Assembly: GCA_945901405.1 (NCBI GenBank)
Contig: CAMDLH010000023.1
Coordinates: 1-50,501, forward strand
Source: Bordetella parapertussis
Lineage (GTDB): Bacteria; Pseudomonadota; Gammaproteobacteria; Burkholderiales; SG8-41
Direction of reading: 5' to 3'
Length of the DNA: 50,501 nucleotides
Shown piece by piece: positions 1-8,209 of the stretch. Position numbers and translations under genes: made by a program. The notes below the pieces were generated by a model that had not been told where the DNA came from, made no database searches, and saw only the letters and a program-made list of their open reading frames with translations. Position 1 is the first letter of the stretch; each line of letters begins with the position of its first letter.

Positions 1-232
1 ATCCAACGCCGTTACGCACGATGATGCGGCATTTCTTCAGATGCGGCACCACCGTGGTGTTCATCTGGATGCGTGCGACCACGATGCCGTCGCAGTTCTG
101 CCACGCGGCGAGATCGATTTCACCGAAACTCTTTTTTCGAGGATTGATAAACGACGTATCCGCGCCGAATACATTTTGTTCGAGATCGAGCACGTCCGAG
201 CGGCTGTCGGGGTAGAGCATGGTGAATGGCAT
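1..232 (-). CDS. D-2-hydroxyacid dehydrogenase, N-terminal part (runs off the window)
   Basis: The protein begins MPFTMLYPDSRSDVLDLEQN and is cut by the window edge after about 77 residues. The stretch GIVVARIQMNTTVV followed by KKCRIIVRNGVG is the typical end of the first half of the substrate-binding domain in NAD-dependent D-2-hydroxyacid dehydrogenases of the C-terminal-binding-protein/phosphoglycerate dehydrogenase type. These enzymes reduce 2-oxoacids or oxidise 2-hydroxyacids in the cytoplasm. The NAD-binding Rossmann motif would lie outside the window, so the substrate cannot be told. The ATG at 230-232 follows an AAGGAT ribosome site at a normal distance. It is divergent from the molybdenum hydroxylase genes, and a conserved motif lies at 267-283 between them. 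Confidence 0.78.
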   Translation of the reverse strand, partial: MPFTMLYPDSRSDVLDLEQNVFGADTSFINPRKKSFGEIDLAAWQNCDGIVVARIQMNTTVVPHLKKCRIIVRNGVG

Positions 233-266
233 TGCATATCCTTTTTCGATATTAAAAAAATGTAAT

Positions 267-283
267 AAAAACAATGACTTATG
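267..283 (-). promoter_or_regulatory. conserved AAAACAATKACTTAYA motif, copy 1
   Basis: The plus strand reads AAAAACAATGACTTATG. It lies 35 bases upstream of the leftward hydroxyacid dehydrogenase and in the divergent spacer before the gene at 405. It is one of six near-identical intergenic copies in the window. It also fits the IHF consensus WATCAANNNNTTR at 12 of 13 positions. The regulator is unknown. Confidence 0.5.
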
Positions 284-404
284 AAATTATTGCAGTGTGG
301 TCTAAAGTTTGCGCGTCACGCATTGTAACGGTGGCGAAGCGTGTTGTGATGTTCGGCGCACGCTCCTACAATGCGCTTACGCGAATAGACGGGGGATTCA
401 AAAT

Positions 405-872
405 ATGGCACAAAAAATCACTACCACGCTGACCATCAACGGCCAGCGGCAATCGATAACTGCGGTGGCGGACACGCCGCTCCTGTGGGTGCTGCGAGAG
501 CAGTTGAAACTCACGGGCACCAAATTCGGCTGCGGTGTCGGCCAGTGCGGCGCGTGCACCGTGCATCTGGACGGCAAGCCGGTGCAATCGTGTTTGCAGA
601 CCTTGCAGGATGCCGCCGGCAAAAGTGTCACCACCATCGAAGGCCTGTCGAAGGACTCCAGCCATCCGCTGCAAAAGGCATGGCTCGCAGAGCAGGTGCC
701 GCAGTGCGGCTATTGCCAATCCGGGCAGATCATGCGCGCGGCCGGGCTGCTCAAGGAAAATCCGCGGCCCACGCGAGCCGAGATCGTCGAATACATGAGT
801 CCGAACATCTGTCGCTGCGGCACCTATGCGCGCATCACGCGTGCGATTGAGCGTGCGGCGAAGGAGGCATGA
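405..872 (+). CDS. iorA: (2Fe-2S)-binding small subunit of a molybdenum hydroxylase, IorA-like
   Basis: This 155-residue protein is the electron-transfer subunit of a xanthine-dehydrogenase-family hydroxylase and carries two [2Fe-2S] clusters. The plant-ferredoxin-like cluster is seen in [18 protein letters not shown] plus the later Cys of VQSC. The second cluster is seen in [10 protein letters not shown] and NICRCGTY. The length fits isoquinoline 1-oxidoreductase alpha subunits. I placed the start at the ATG of [10 protein letters not shown], because the upstream in-frame extension has no family similarity. Its stop overlaps the first ATG of the next gene, so the two are surely co-translated. 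It has no signal peptide and probably crosses the membrane bound to its Tat-exported partner. The true substrate is unknown. Confidence 0.9.
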   Translation: MAQKITTTLTINGQRQSITAVADTPLLWVLREQLKLTGTKFGCGVGQCGACTVHLDGKPVQSCLQTLQDAAGKSVTTIEGLSKDSSHPLQKAWLAEQVPQCGYCQSGQIMRAAGLLKENPRPTRAEIVEYMSPNICRCGTYARITRAIERAAKEA

Positions 873-874
873 TG

Positions 875-3097
875 ATGAAAACCAAAATCAACAAACAACG
901 CCGTCAGTTCATGGTGGGCGCCGCCGGTTTAACTTTCGGCGTCGCGGTTGGCGCACCTGCACTGCTTGCCAACGAAGCGCTTGCGCAAACCAACAGTATC
1001 AAACTCAACAACTGGGTGACGATATTCACCGACGGCACGGTGGCGATCATGTCGCCCGCGGCCGAGATGGGGCAAGGTTCGTTAACTTCATTGCCGCGCA
1101 TCGTCGCCGATGAAATGGATGCCGATTGGTCGAAAGTGAAAATCGTCGCCTCGCCGGCGAACGACAAAATCTACGGCAACCCCGGTCGCGGCTTTCATCA
1201 ATACACGGCGGGCAGCGCCACGGTCACCGGCTACTTTAACAATATGCGCACGTTCGGCGCGCAGGTGCGTTACGTGCTGATGGACAACGCCGCGCAGCGC
1301 TGGGGCGTGCCCATGGCGGAACTCACCACGCAACCTGGCGTGGTGCTGCATCAGAAGACCGGCAGAAAACTCACCTACGGCGAGATCGCCGCGTTTGCAA
1401 AAATTCCCGCCGAGGCGCCGCAGGTTACGGTGGAGCCGGTGGCGAGTGCAGAGTTTCGTTTGATCGGCAAGGACATCCCGCGCGTGGATATTCCCGGCAA
1501 GCAGGATGGCAGCACCCAGTACAGCATCGACGTGCACGTGCCCGGCATGATTTACGGCGCGATCCTGCGCGAGCCGGTGGAAGGCGCGGGCGTTGCGAGC
1601 GTGGACGACAAGGCGGCGCGCGCCATTGAGGGCGTGATCAATGTCGTGCCATTGAAAAACGGCGTGGGTGTGCTCGCCGAGAATCCATGGGCCACGTTCC
1701 AAGGGCGCAAGGCGCTCAAGGTCACTTGGGGCGGCAAGGCGCAGGGCGCGGGTTTCTCCACGCAGGGCGGGTTCGAGCGTTTTTCAGCGGCGGCGAAAGA
1801 CCCCACGCATCCGGTGATCGATTGGGAGAAGAACGGTGATGCCGCGGCCAAGATGACGGCTGCCGCGAACATCGTCGAAGCCGAGTACCGCTCCGACTAC
1901 GCCTACCACGCGCAGATGGAGCCGCTTAATTCCGTCGCGGCGGTTTCACCCAAGGGTGACGCCGTGGAAATCTGGTGCGGCGTGCAAAGTCAGACCATCG
2001 CGGTGACGGTGGCGGCGCAGGCGCTGGGCATCCCTGAATCAAAAGTGAAATTCAATCATCATCTGCTGGGCGGCGGCTTCGGCCGGCGCGGCAATCGCGA
2101 TGCCGATTTCGTGCTCGACTCGGTGCTTCTGTCGAAAGCCTCCGGCAAGCCGGTGAAAGTGATATGGACGCGCGAGGACGATATTCATTCGGGCCGCTTC
2201 CGCCCGCTGTATGTGAACCGCATGCGCGCGGGGCTGGATGCCTCGGGCAACGTCTCGGGCTGGCATCATCGCGCGGTGTGCGATCACGTGATGGCGTTCA
2301 TGGATCCGGTGCGCTACGAGGCGGTAAAAGGGCGCGACGGAATTGCGTTAAACGGCATCAACATCCGCTCCTATGAAATCGCCGACCGCACGGGCGAAGG
2401 CGTGCTGGTGCACACCGGCATGCGCACCAATCCGCTGCGCGGCATCGGACTCACCGCCAACAGCTTTGCCACCGAAGTATTTCTCGACGAGCTGGCGGCC
2501 AAGGCGGGCGCCGATCCGATGGCGTTTCGCCTGCGCTTGCTGGCGAAGGCGCCGCGCGCGCGCCATGTCATCGAAGAGACCGCGAAGATGGCCGGCTGGG
2601 GCCGCAAGCGCGATGGGCGTGCGGATCGTGGTTTGGGGCTGGCTTACGTGGATTACTCCGGCACGCACGTCGCGGGCATTGCCGAGGTGAGCGTCAATAA
2701 AGCCAGCGGCGCGATCAAGGTGCACAATTTCTGGTGCACCATCGATTGCGGCGTGGCGGTGCACCCAGACAACGTCATCGCGCAAACCGAAAGCTCCATC
2801 GTCTACGGTTTGGGGCTGGCGCTGACCGAGCGCATCAGCATCGTCAACGGCGCGGTAGAGCAGTCGAACTTTTTTGATTATCACGTGCCGCGCATGCGCG
2901 ACGTACCCGAAATGCATATCAAGCTCGTGCAAACGAAAAACCATCCGACCGGCGCGGGGCAGATGGCCGTGCCGCTGGTGCCACCGGCGATTTCCAACGC
3001 CATATTCGCATTGACCGGCGTGCGCCTGCGCCAGCAGCCGATGCTGGCGGGGCGGGTGAAAATGGCATTGTTGAATGGCGAAGACCGGTTTGCGTAA
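875..3097 (+). CDS. iorB: molybdopterin-binding large subunit of a xanthine-dehydrogenase-family hydroxylase, IorB-like
   Basis: A protein of about 740 residues. It would hydroxylate an aromatic N-heterocycle or oxidise an aldehyde with water as oxygen donor, using a molybdopterin cofactor. The N-terminus carries a twin-arginine signal (RRQFMVGAAG, then a hydrophobic stretch ending ALAQ), so it is exported folded to the periplasm. Family landmarks are LGGGFGRRGNRDADFV around residue 400, TREDDIHSGRFRP, TGMRTNPLRGIG, and the C-terminal GAGQMAVPLVPPAISNAIF with its Glu-to-Gln-type variation. Three consecutive ATG codons occur at 869, 872 and 875. The AAGGAGG at 861-867 sits best for 875. It forms an operon with the overlapping small-subunit gene. 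No cytochrome acceptor gene is visible next to it. Confidence 0.9.
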   Translation: MKTKINKQRRQFMVGAAGLTFGVAVGAPALLANEALAQTNSIKLNNWVTIFTDGTVAIMSPAAEMGQGSLTSLPRIVADEMDADWSKVKIVASPANDKIYGNPGRGFHQYTAGSATVTGYFNNMRTFGAQVRYVLMDNAAQRWGVPMAELTTQPGVVLHQKTGRKLTYGEIAAFAKIPAEAPQVTVEPVASAEFRLIGKDIPRVDIPGKQDGSTQYSIDVHVPGMIYGAILREPVEGAGVASVDDKAARAIEGVINVVPLKNGVGVLAENPWATFQGRKALKVTWGGKAQGAGFSTQGGFERFSAAAKDPTHPVIDWEKNGDAAAKMTAAANIVEAEYRSDYAYHAQMEPLNSVAAVSPKGDAVEIWCGVQSQTIAVTVAAQALGIPESKVKFNHHLLGGGFGRRGNRDADFVLDSVLLSKASGKPVKVIWTREDDIHSGRFRPLYVNRMRAGLDASGNVSGWHHRAVCDHVMAFMDPVRYEAVKGRDGIALNGINIRSYEIADRTGEGVLVHTGMRTNPLRGIGLTANSFATEVFLDELAAKAGADPMAFRLRLLAKAPRARHVIEETAKMAGWGRKRDGRADRGLGLAYVDYSGTHVAGIAEVSVNKASGAIKVHNFWCTIDCGVAVHPDNVIAQTESSIVYGLGLALTERISIVNGAVEQSNFFDYHVPRMRDVPEMHIKLVQTKNHPTGAGQMAVPLVPPAISNAIFALTGVRLRQQPMLAGRVKMALLNGEDRFA

Positions 3098-3120
3098 AAT
3101 TACTTTAATAACAACAACAT

Positions 3121-3198
3121 AGACGTAGATCAACGCAGATTTACGCAGATTAACCACCCGGTCCAATCTGCGTAAATCTGCGTTAATCTGTGTCGAAA
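3121..3198. repeat. long-stem hairpin repeat, CAGATT family, copy 1
   Basis: Two 20-base arms at 3132-3151 and 3165-3184 (AACGCAGATTTACGCAGATT and its exact complement) enclose a 13-base loop. The right flank continues as AATCTGTGTCGAAAGG. The element belongs to a family with four more copies at 10617, 12039, 34385 and 34494. It lies in the gap between iorB and the next small-subunit gene and ends 12 bases before that start codon. Confidence 0.85.
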
Positions 3199-3210
3199 GG
3201 TTTTTAGTTC

Positions 3211-3693
3211 ATGACACAAATGACCAAGGCCACGCTCACGGTCAACGGCGTGTGCCATGAAGTAGCCGAGCATCCCGATACCACGTTGTTGTGGATATTG
3301 AGAGACGGCCTGAAGCTCACCGGAACCAAGTACGGGTGCGGCAAGGGGGAGTGCGGCGCATGCACCGTGCATCTCGATGGCAAGCCGGTGCTGGCCTGCC
3401 AGTACGTGATGGATGACATCGGCGCGTGCGGGATCACGACCATCGAAGGCCTTGAGCCGGAAATCTCGTTTGCAATGTACGAGGCCTGGGCGCTGGAAAA
3501 ATTGCCGCCCTGTGATCGCTGCCAATCGGGGCTCATCATGCGCGCGGCGGCGCTGCTGGTGCAAACCGTTCTACCCGCGCGCGCACAAATCATCGAGCAC
3601 ATGCGCCTTCACGAGTGCGCGTGCGGCGCGTGCGGTGTCATGCCCGCCGTGATCGGGCGCGCGGCGCTGGCGCTCGCGGAGTGCAAGGCGTGA
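3211..3693 (+). CDS. second (2Fe-2S)-binding small subunit, IorA-like, with atypical second cluster motif
   Basis: This 160-residue protein parallels the IorA-like protein at 405. The first cluster motif [18 protein letters not shown] is standard. The second is unusual: CDRCQSGLIM replaces the normal CGxC, and HECACGACGV replaces the NxCRCGTY segment. All four cysteines of the second cluster are still present, but the Gly, Arg and surrounding residues are changed. No large subunit follows it. It either serves the same IorB as a paralogous electron carrier, belongs to a partner elsewhere, or is drifting. A hairpin repeat separates it from iorB, and an LVIVD-repeat protein follows 121 bases later. 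The only nearby ribosome-site candidate is AAAGG inside the repeat end. Confidence 0.82.
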   Translation: MTQMTKATLTVNGVCHEVAEHPDTTLLWILRDGLKLTGTKYGCGKGECGACTVHLDGKPVLACQYVMDDIGACGITTIEGLEPEISFAMYEAWALEKLPPCDRCQSGLIMRAAALLVQTVLPARAQIIEHMRLHECACGACGVMPAVIGRAALALAECKA

Positions 3694-3814
3694 GGTTCGC
3701 GCGTGCAAAGCCGGGGCTATTCACGTTGTAAGGGAAATCAGAGCCGCGGCGGGCAACCGTATCAAGGTGATGCGCGGCGCTTTCAGCAGCAATTCAACAA
3801 AAGGGGAGAACAAA

Positions 3815-5275
3815 ATGGTCAAGGGGAAATGGAAGGTACCAGGAGTGTTGTTGGTTTGTGCCGCGCTGGCATCCAGCCATTGCGCGGGCGCTCCGCGCAG
3901 CGCGGCGGAGTACCGGGCCGACCAGGAGGAGGCGAGCAACATGCGGCTGGTGGGCTTCATGCCGCTGCAGGCGCGCAGCGCCTATCAGCCGCTGGTGCAT
4001 CAGCAGGGCAATCGTTGGATCGCCTATGTCGGTCATCACGGCGGCAAGCCGAAGTTGAACCCGCTCAGCGGCGCGGTGGAAAACAATGGCACCTCCATCA
4101 TCGACGTGACCAACCCTGCCGCGCCGAAGTTTCTTTCGCACATACAAGGCCAGGCGGGTGGCACCGAATCGGGCGGCGCGCAGATGGTGCGGCTGTGCAA
4201 CGGCAGCACCTTGCCCAAGGGCGATCGCGATAAGGTTTACATGTTGCGCTCGTTCGGCAACTCCGCGCACGAAATGTGGGACGTGACCAATCCGGAAAAA
4301 CCCGCGCTCATCAACGTCATCGTGAGCGGTCTGCGCGATACGCACAAGAATTGGTGGGAGTGCGACACTGGTATCGCGTATCTGGTTTCGGGTGTAAAGG
4401 GTTGGGCCACGCGGCGCATGACGCAAGTGTTCGATCTGTCCGATCCGGCGAAACCCGTGCACATTCGTGATTTTGGTCTGCCAGGCCAGGAGCCCGGATC
4501 GAAGAATCCGCAGAAAGACAACGCGTTTGAACTGCACGGCCCGATTTCCACCGGGGCGAAAGGAAACCGCCTCTACTTTGGATACGGCACCGCGCGCAAC
4601 GGCCTGATACAAATCATCGACCGTGAAAAACTCTTGAAAGGCGCGAAGGAGCCGACCGTGGAGAATCTGCTCTATCCGGTAATCTCGCGCGTCGATGCGC
4701 CGGCCAACTGGGGCGCGCACACCACGCTGCCGATCCTCGGCATGCAGCCGCCGGAGCTGCATCTTTTCAATAACCCGAAGCACCGCGACATCCTCGCCAT
4801 CGTCAACGAATCGACATCCAACGAATGCCGCGAAGGCCGCCAGATGGTGTATTTCATGGATATCACCAACGAACAGCGGCCCATAGGCGTCTCCAATTAC
4901 CGCGTGCCCGAGCAACCGGCGGGCTTCTGTACGCGCGGCGGCCGCTTCGGCGCGCACTCGTCGAACGAAAACATGCCGCCGATGTACGACAAGCGCATGA
5001 TTTTCATCGCCTACTTCAACGCCGGAGTGCGCGCAGTGGACATTCGCGATCCGTATAGCCCGAAGGAAGCGGGTTACTATATCCCCGCGATCACCAAGGA
5101 GACCGACGAGCGATGCGTGAAGAATCCAGCCGGTCCCAGTTGCAAGCGCGTGATCCAGACCAACAACGTCGAGGTCGATGACCGCGGCTATATTTACATC
5201 GTTGACCGCGCCGATACCGGGATGCATATACTGGAGTTGACTGGTAGCGCACGTGAAGCGGCGAATTTCAAGTAG
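3815..5275 (+). CDS. LVIVD-repeat-containing exported protein
   Basis: A 486-residue protein beginning MVKGKWKVPGVLLVCAALAS, with a signal-peptide-like hydrophobic segment. Repeated segments of the form SIIDVTNPAAPKFLSHI, EMWDVTNPEKPALINVI, VFDLSDPAKPVHIRDFG, VYFMDITNEQRPIGVSN and AVDIRDPYSPKEAGYYI match LVIVD repeats, which fold as a beta-propeller-like structure in the periplasm or at the cell surface. The biochemical role of such proteins is mostly unknown. The ATG at 3815 follows GGGGAGAA, and the longer in-frame extension lacks a ribosome site. It follows the molybdenum hydroxylase genes on the same strand, so a role linked to that periplasmic enzyme is possible but not shown. An antisense open frame across this region is a high-GC artefact. 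Confidence 0.85.
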   Translation: MVKGKWKVPGVLLVCAALASSHCAGAPRSAAEYRADQEEASNMRLVGFMPLQARSAYQPLVHQQGNRWIAYVGHHGGKPKLNPLSGAVENNGTSIIDVTNPAAPKFLSHIQGQAGGTESGGAQMVRLCNGSTLPKGDRDKVYMLRSFGNSAHEMWDVTNPEKPALINVIVSGLRDTHKNWWECDTGIAYLVSGVKGWATRRMTQVFDLSDPAKPVHIRDFGLPGQEPGSKNPQKDNAFELHGPISTGAKGNRLYFGYGTARNGLIQIIDREKLLKGAKEPTVENLLYPVISRVDAPANWGAHTTLPILGMQPPELHLFNNPKHRDILAIVNESTSNECREGRQMVYFMDITNEQRPIGVSNYRVPEQPAGFCTRGGRFGAHSSNENMPPMYDKRMIFIAYFNAGVRAVDIRDPYSPKEAGYYIPAITKETDERCVKNPAGPSCKRVIQTNNVEVDDRGYIYIVDRADTGMHILELTGSAREAANFK

Positions 5276-5305
5276 TTGCATGCACAATAAATCAAAAGGC
5301 AACAG

Positions 5306-5671
5306 ATGACGGATATCAAGGTGGCGGCAGGGCAACGGGTCAGGGTAGTCAGCCGTGCGTTCAGCAGCGTGCCTTTGGATTATTCGTTCAGTGCCAGGGC
5401 CGCCGCGCCGGGCCAAGCCGTGAGCGGGCAGCTTGAAATCCGCAAATCGAGCTGGATCATACCGGGGGCAGTCGAGAAAGTGCCGCTGCGGGAGAACAAC
5501 ACCGTGTCGGCGGGCATGTGGAATACCTTCATGTCGGTCGACGCGGTGCCCGATGTCGATGTGGTCATCACAACCGGGCAGCGGGGCATGCGCAATCTCG
5601 GCGTGATCGTGTTGCTCGTGATTGTCGTCATTGGGATTGCCGGCGTCATGATCTTCGCGTCCAAGCCGTGA
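5306..5671 (+). CDS. small protein with C-terminal membrane anchor, unknown function
   Basis: I do not recognise this 121-residue protein. The first 90 residues are soluble and polar, with an alternating beta-like pattern (QRVRVVSRAF, GQLEIRKSSW). A single hydrophobic helix, LGVIVLLVIVVIGIAGVMIF, lies near the end and is followed by ASKP. It has no signal peptide, so it would be a tail-anchored protein with its N-terminal domain in the cytoplasm. AAGGCAAC precedes the ATG. It lies 30 bases after the LVIVD gene and 82 bases before a STAS gene on the same strand, so it is probably part of one transcription unit. Confidence 0.7.
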   Translation: MTDIKVAAGQRVRVVSRAFSSVPLDYSFSARAAAPGQAVSGQLEIRKSSWIIPGAVEKVPLRENNTVSAGMWNTFMSVDAVPDVDVVITTGQRGMRNLGVIVLLVIVVIGIAGVMIFASKP

Positions 5672-5753
5672 GAGGCGTTTGTGCGGCGGTAAAATTGGCT
5701 TCTGGTGCAAACGGTTCCGGCGCGTAAAGCGCCGGAGTTCCTGGAGAATTGAA

Positions 5754-6098
5754 TTGGAAATAACCGCCATCACGGTCGAGGGCGCGGCCATACTAGTCAT
5801 CCAAGGCAGCGTCGATAGTTTCACGGCCGATCAGCTCACCGCGTCATTTAGCGCGATTCTCAAGGGAGGACGCACGCGATTGATAGCCGACTTGAGCGCC
5901 GTTGAATACACCAGCAGCGCGGGATTGCGTTCCCTGCTGATTACCGCGAAGGACGCGCGCAAGGTGGGCGGCGATTTACGCCTGGCGGGCGCGCGCCCGG
6001 CGGTGCACCGCGTGTTGTCGCTGTCGGGCTTCACCAGCATCATGAACATCTATGACGATGTGCCCGCCGCGCTCGCCAGTTTCGCCACTGTAGCCTGA
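5754..6098 (+). CDS. STAS-domain protein (anti-sigma-factor-antagonist type)
   Basis: A single-domain protein of 114 residues. It reads LEITAITVEGAAILVIQGSV, then LIADLSAVEYTSSAGLRSLL, the core STAS signature with the serine that is phosphorylated in SpoIIAA-like antagonists (YTSSAGL). Such proteins bind an anti-sigma kinase or other regulators in the cytoplasm. I chose TTG at 5754: a GGAG sits 7 bases before it and the resulting length is normal for the family, while the longer frame starting at 5679 has no similarity upstream. No partner kinase or phosphatase gene is next to it. The patatin gene starts 8 bases after its stop, so the two are likely co-expressed. Confidence 0.85.
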   Translation: MEITAITVEGAAILVIQGSVDSFTADQLTASFSAILKGGRTRLIADLSAVEYTSSAGLRSLLITAKDARKVGGDLRLAGARPAVHRVLSLSGFTSIMNIYDDVPAALASFATVA

Positions 6099-6106
6099 AG
6101 GCGTAA

Positions 6107-6994
6107 ATGTCAACAACATCCAGCGCGCGGGGCCAGGTTACCCTGGTCATCGGTTCGGGCAGCGTGAAATGCGCGGCGGTGCTGGGCGTGGCGAAAGTGC
6201 TGGCCGAGGCCGGCATCGGCATCGAGCGCGTGGTGGGGTGCAGCGCGGGTGCGATTTTCGCGGCGCTGATCGCCCAGCGCCCCGATCTTGACGCGGCGCG
6301 CGACGCCACCATCAAACTATGGACCAAGGAGCTCACTTCCAAACGCAACAACAGCGCGCTGTTGTGCGCCATGGCGCCGAAGTTGATGCGCTTCTCGGTG
6401 ACGAAATTCGGGCTACGCAGCGACCGCCTGGTCAACCGGCGCCTGCAGGATGTATTCGGCCATCTGAATGTCGAGGATACAGCGGTGCCGTTGCACATCA
6501 CGGCCACGGATTTTGCCAATGGCGAGCTGGTTGAAATCACGCGCGGCCCGCTGTGGCAGGCGGTGCGCGCCAGCATCGCCATACCTTTTGCCTTCGCGCC
6601 GTTTGAAATCGAAGGGCGGCAACTGGTCGATGGTTTTGTGTCGGACCCGCTGCCCATCAGCGTGGCGATCAAGAACGGCGCCCGTGTCATCGTCGCCATC
6701 GGATTTGAAAGCCCGTTGCAGGAGCGCGTCACCAGCGCCGGGCGCTTCGCGTTTCAGTTGAGCTCGTTGTTGTCGAACAACCTGTTTCGCGCGCGGCTTG
6801 CCTTTAACAGCATCGCGCACCATTCCGAAGTGATCACCATCGTGCCTGAATTCAATCAGCGTATCCGGCTCTTCGACACGGACAAGATGCCCTACATCAT
6901 CGAAGCAGGCGCGCAGGCGGCACGCGAGCAGATTGATTACCTGCGGCGGTTGCTGGCGAGCGAGCGTGATGGCCTGGCGCATTCGGTGGCGTGA
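6107..6994 (+). CDS. patatin-like phospholipase
   Basis: A 295-residue cytoplasmic or peripheral lipid acyl hydrolase of the RssA/YchK type. The glycine-rich oxyanion region is VIGSGSVKCAAVLGVAKVL. The nucleophile elbow GCSAG places the catalytic Ser at residue 46. The Asp of the Ser-Asp dyad is in LVDGFVSDPLP near residue 174. Length and order match bacterial patatins. The oxyanion loop has GSGSVK where many members have GGGGARG. The gene starts 8 bases after the STAS stop, an arrangement suggesting that lipid hydrolysis and STAS signalling are linked. That link is inference from position only. Confidence 0.88.
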   Translation: MSTTSSARGQVTLVIGSGSVKCAAVLGVAKVLAEAGIGIERVVGCSAGAIFAALIAQRPDLDAARDATIKLWTKELTSKRNNSALLCAMAPKLMRFSVTKFGLRSDRLVNRRLQDVFGHLNVEDTAVPLHITATDFANGELVEITRGPLWQAVRASIAIPFAFAPFEIEGRQLVDGFVSDPLPISVAIKNGARVIVAIGFESPLQERVTSAGRFAFQLSSLLSNNLFRARLAFNSIAHHSEVITIVPEFNQRIRLFDTDKMPYIIEAGAQAAREQIDYLRRLLASERDGLAHSVA

Positions 6995-7055
6995 TGGCAT
7001 TTGCCGCGGCGCCGGGTAGCTACTGCTTGCCGGCAGGATTGCTGGCATGCGGCCC

Positions 7056-7176
7056 CGTAGTGCGCAATCGCCGAAGGCATTGCGCCGTGCAATCGTTGCA
7101 CCGCGCGCGAGTGGCGGGTAAGTCTTACGGGATAGATCGCACGGCGCAATGCGCTTCGCTTCGATTGCGCCCTACG
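7056..7176. repeat. paired inverted hairpin repeat (GGCGCAAT...ATTGCGCC family)
   Basis: Two related copies lie in opposite orientation at 7056-7090 and 7139-7176. Each contains a stem made from GGCGCAATGC and a version of GATTGCGCNCTACG. They fill the gap between the patatin stop and the ATP-grasp start. The layout is that of a REP/BIME-type dispersed repeat. It could form a large cruciform and might weaken read-through into the next gene. Confidence 0.7.
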
Positions 7177-7199
7177 TGCTGTGCAGGATCGAGGGGGCG

Positions 7200-8207
7200 A
7201 TGCCGCGGGTGACTCATGCCGGAGCACGCTGTGATATCGCGCTGCTGGTGGATGCGGAGACCGGTGCGCGCAATCGTGCAGGAATTTTCGTGCCCGACCG
7301 CGGCGGTGTGGAGGCGCAGGTGCTGCACGCGTTAAGGCGGTTGTATCGCGAGGTGCCGGTGGTGCCGTTTGATCCGCTTGTGGCGGCGACACGCGACGTA
7401 CTGCGCAAGCTGCGGCCCAAGCTCGTGTTCAACCTCACCGAATGGATAGACGGCGACCGTGGCCGCGATCATGAAATCACGCGCCTGCTTGATGCGTTGC
7501 GGTTGCCTTACACCGGCAGCGGCGGCGAGGGCCTGCGACTTGCACGCGACAAGGTGCGCGCGAAAAAAATCGTCGCGGCTCTCGGCGTTTCGGTTCCCCG
7601 AAGCTACGGCGTGCGCGGCACGGGCGTGCGGCTTCCCTATCCGTTGTTCGTCAAGCCGCGCGACAGCGACGGCTCGGACGCCATCGGCACGGCGGCGCTG
7701 GTGCGCAATGCCGCCGAGTTGCGCGAACGCCTGCGTGTCACGGCGGCGCTCAACAGCGGGCCGGCGCTGTGTGAGGAATATGTCGAAGGCCGCGATCTGT
7801 TCGTGGCGCTGCTCGGCAACAAGCCTGATGTGCTGCATCCGCTGGAACTGGTGGTGGGGCGGCAAGGCAGGGGCGCGCCGCGTTTTGCCACCGGGCGGTT
7901 GAAACACGATGAAGTTTACAAGCGCCGCTGGAAGGTGAGTTACCCCAAGGCGAAATTGCCCGCTGCGGTACTACGCGACATAGACGCCGCAAGCCGGAAG
8001 ATTTTTCATGCGCTGAAACTGCGCGACTACGCGCGCATCGACTACCGGCTCACGGCGGACAATCGTTTGGTCTTCATCGAGGCAAATCCGAATCCCGATC
8101 TGGGGCGGCATACGTTCGGGCGCGAACGCTGCTTCGTGGATGTGGCTTATCCTAGGTTGATACGGCGTATCGTGGCGGCGGCACGGGGCCGACACGTCAC
8201 GCAATAA
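7200..8207 (+). CDS. ATP-grasp ligase of the D-alanine-D-alanine ligase family
   Basis: A 335-residue protein. The N-terminal half resembles the ligase N-domain (CDIALLVDAETG, KLVFNLTEWIDGDRGRDHEI). The central part has the ATP-grasp lysine region LPYPLFVKPRDSDGSD with the substrate loop, and an ATP-binding segment CEEYVEGRDLFVALL. The C-terminal metal-binding motif RLVFIEANPNPDLG has the Glu and Asn that hold magnesium. It probably joins amino or carboxylic acids with ATP, but it stands alone rather than in a cell-wall cluster, so peptidoglycan synthesis is not implied. The ATG at 7200 is preferred because similarity begins just after it. The preceding GAGGGGG is close to the start. Confidence 0.8.
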   Translation: MPRVTHAGARCDIALLVDAETGARNRAGIFVPDRGGVEAQVLHALRRLYREVPVVPFDPLVAATRDVLRKLRPKLVFNLTEWIDGDRGRDHEITRLLDALRLPYTGSGGEGLRLARDKVRAKKIVAALGVSVPRSYGVRGTGVRLPYPLFVKPRDSDGSDAIGTAALVRNAAELRERLRVTAALNSGPALCEEYVEGRDLFVALLGNKPDVLHPLELVVGRQGRGAPRFATGRLKHDEVYKRRWKVSYPKAKLPAAVLRDIDAASRKIFHALKLRDYARIDYRLTADNRLVFIEANPNPDLGRHTFGRERCFVDVAYPRLIRRIVAAARGRHVTQ

Positions 8208-8209
8208 CG

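Noticed and set aside
3794..5824. Long antisense open frame opposite the LVIVD-repeat gene
   Set aside because: It is rich in Arg, His and Ala as expected for the complement of high-GC coding DNA, has no recognisable domain, and lies opposite a gene with clear repeats and a signal peptide.
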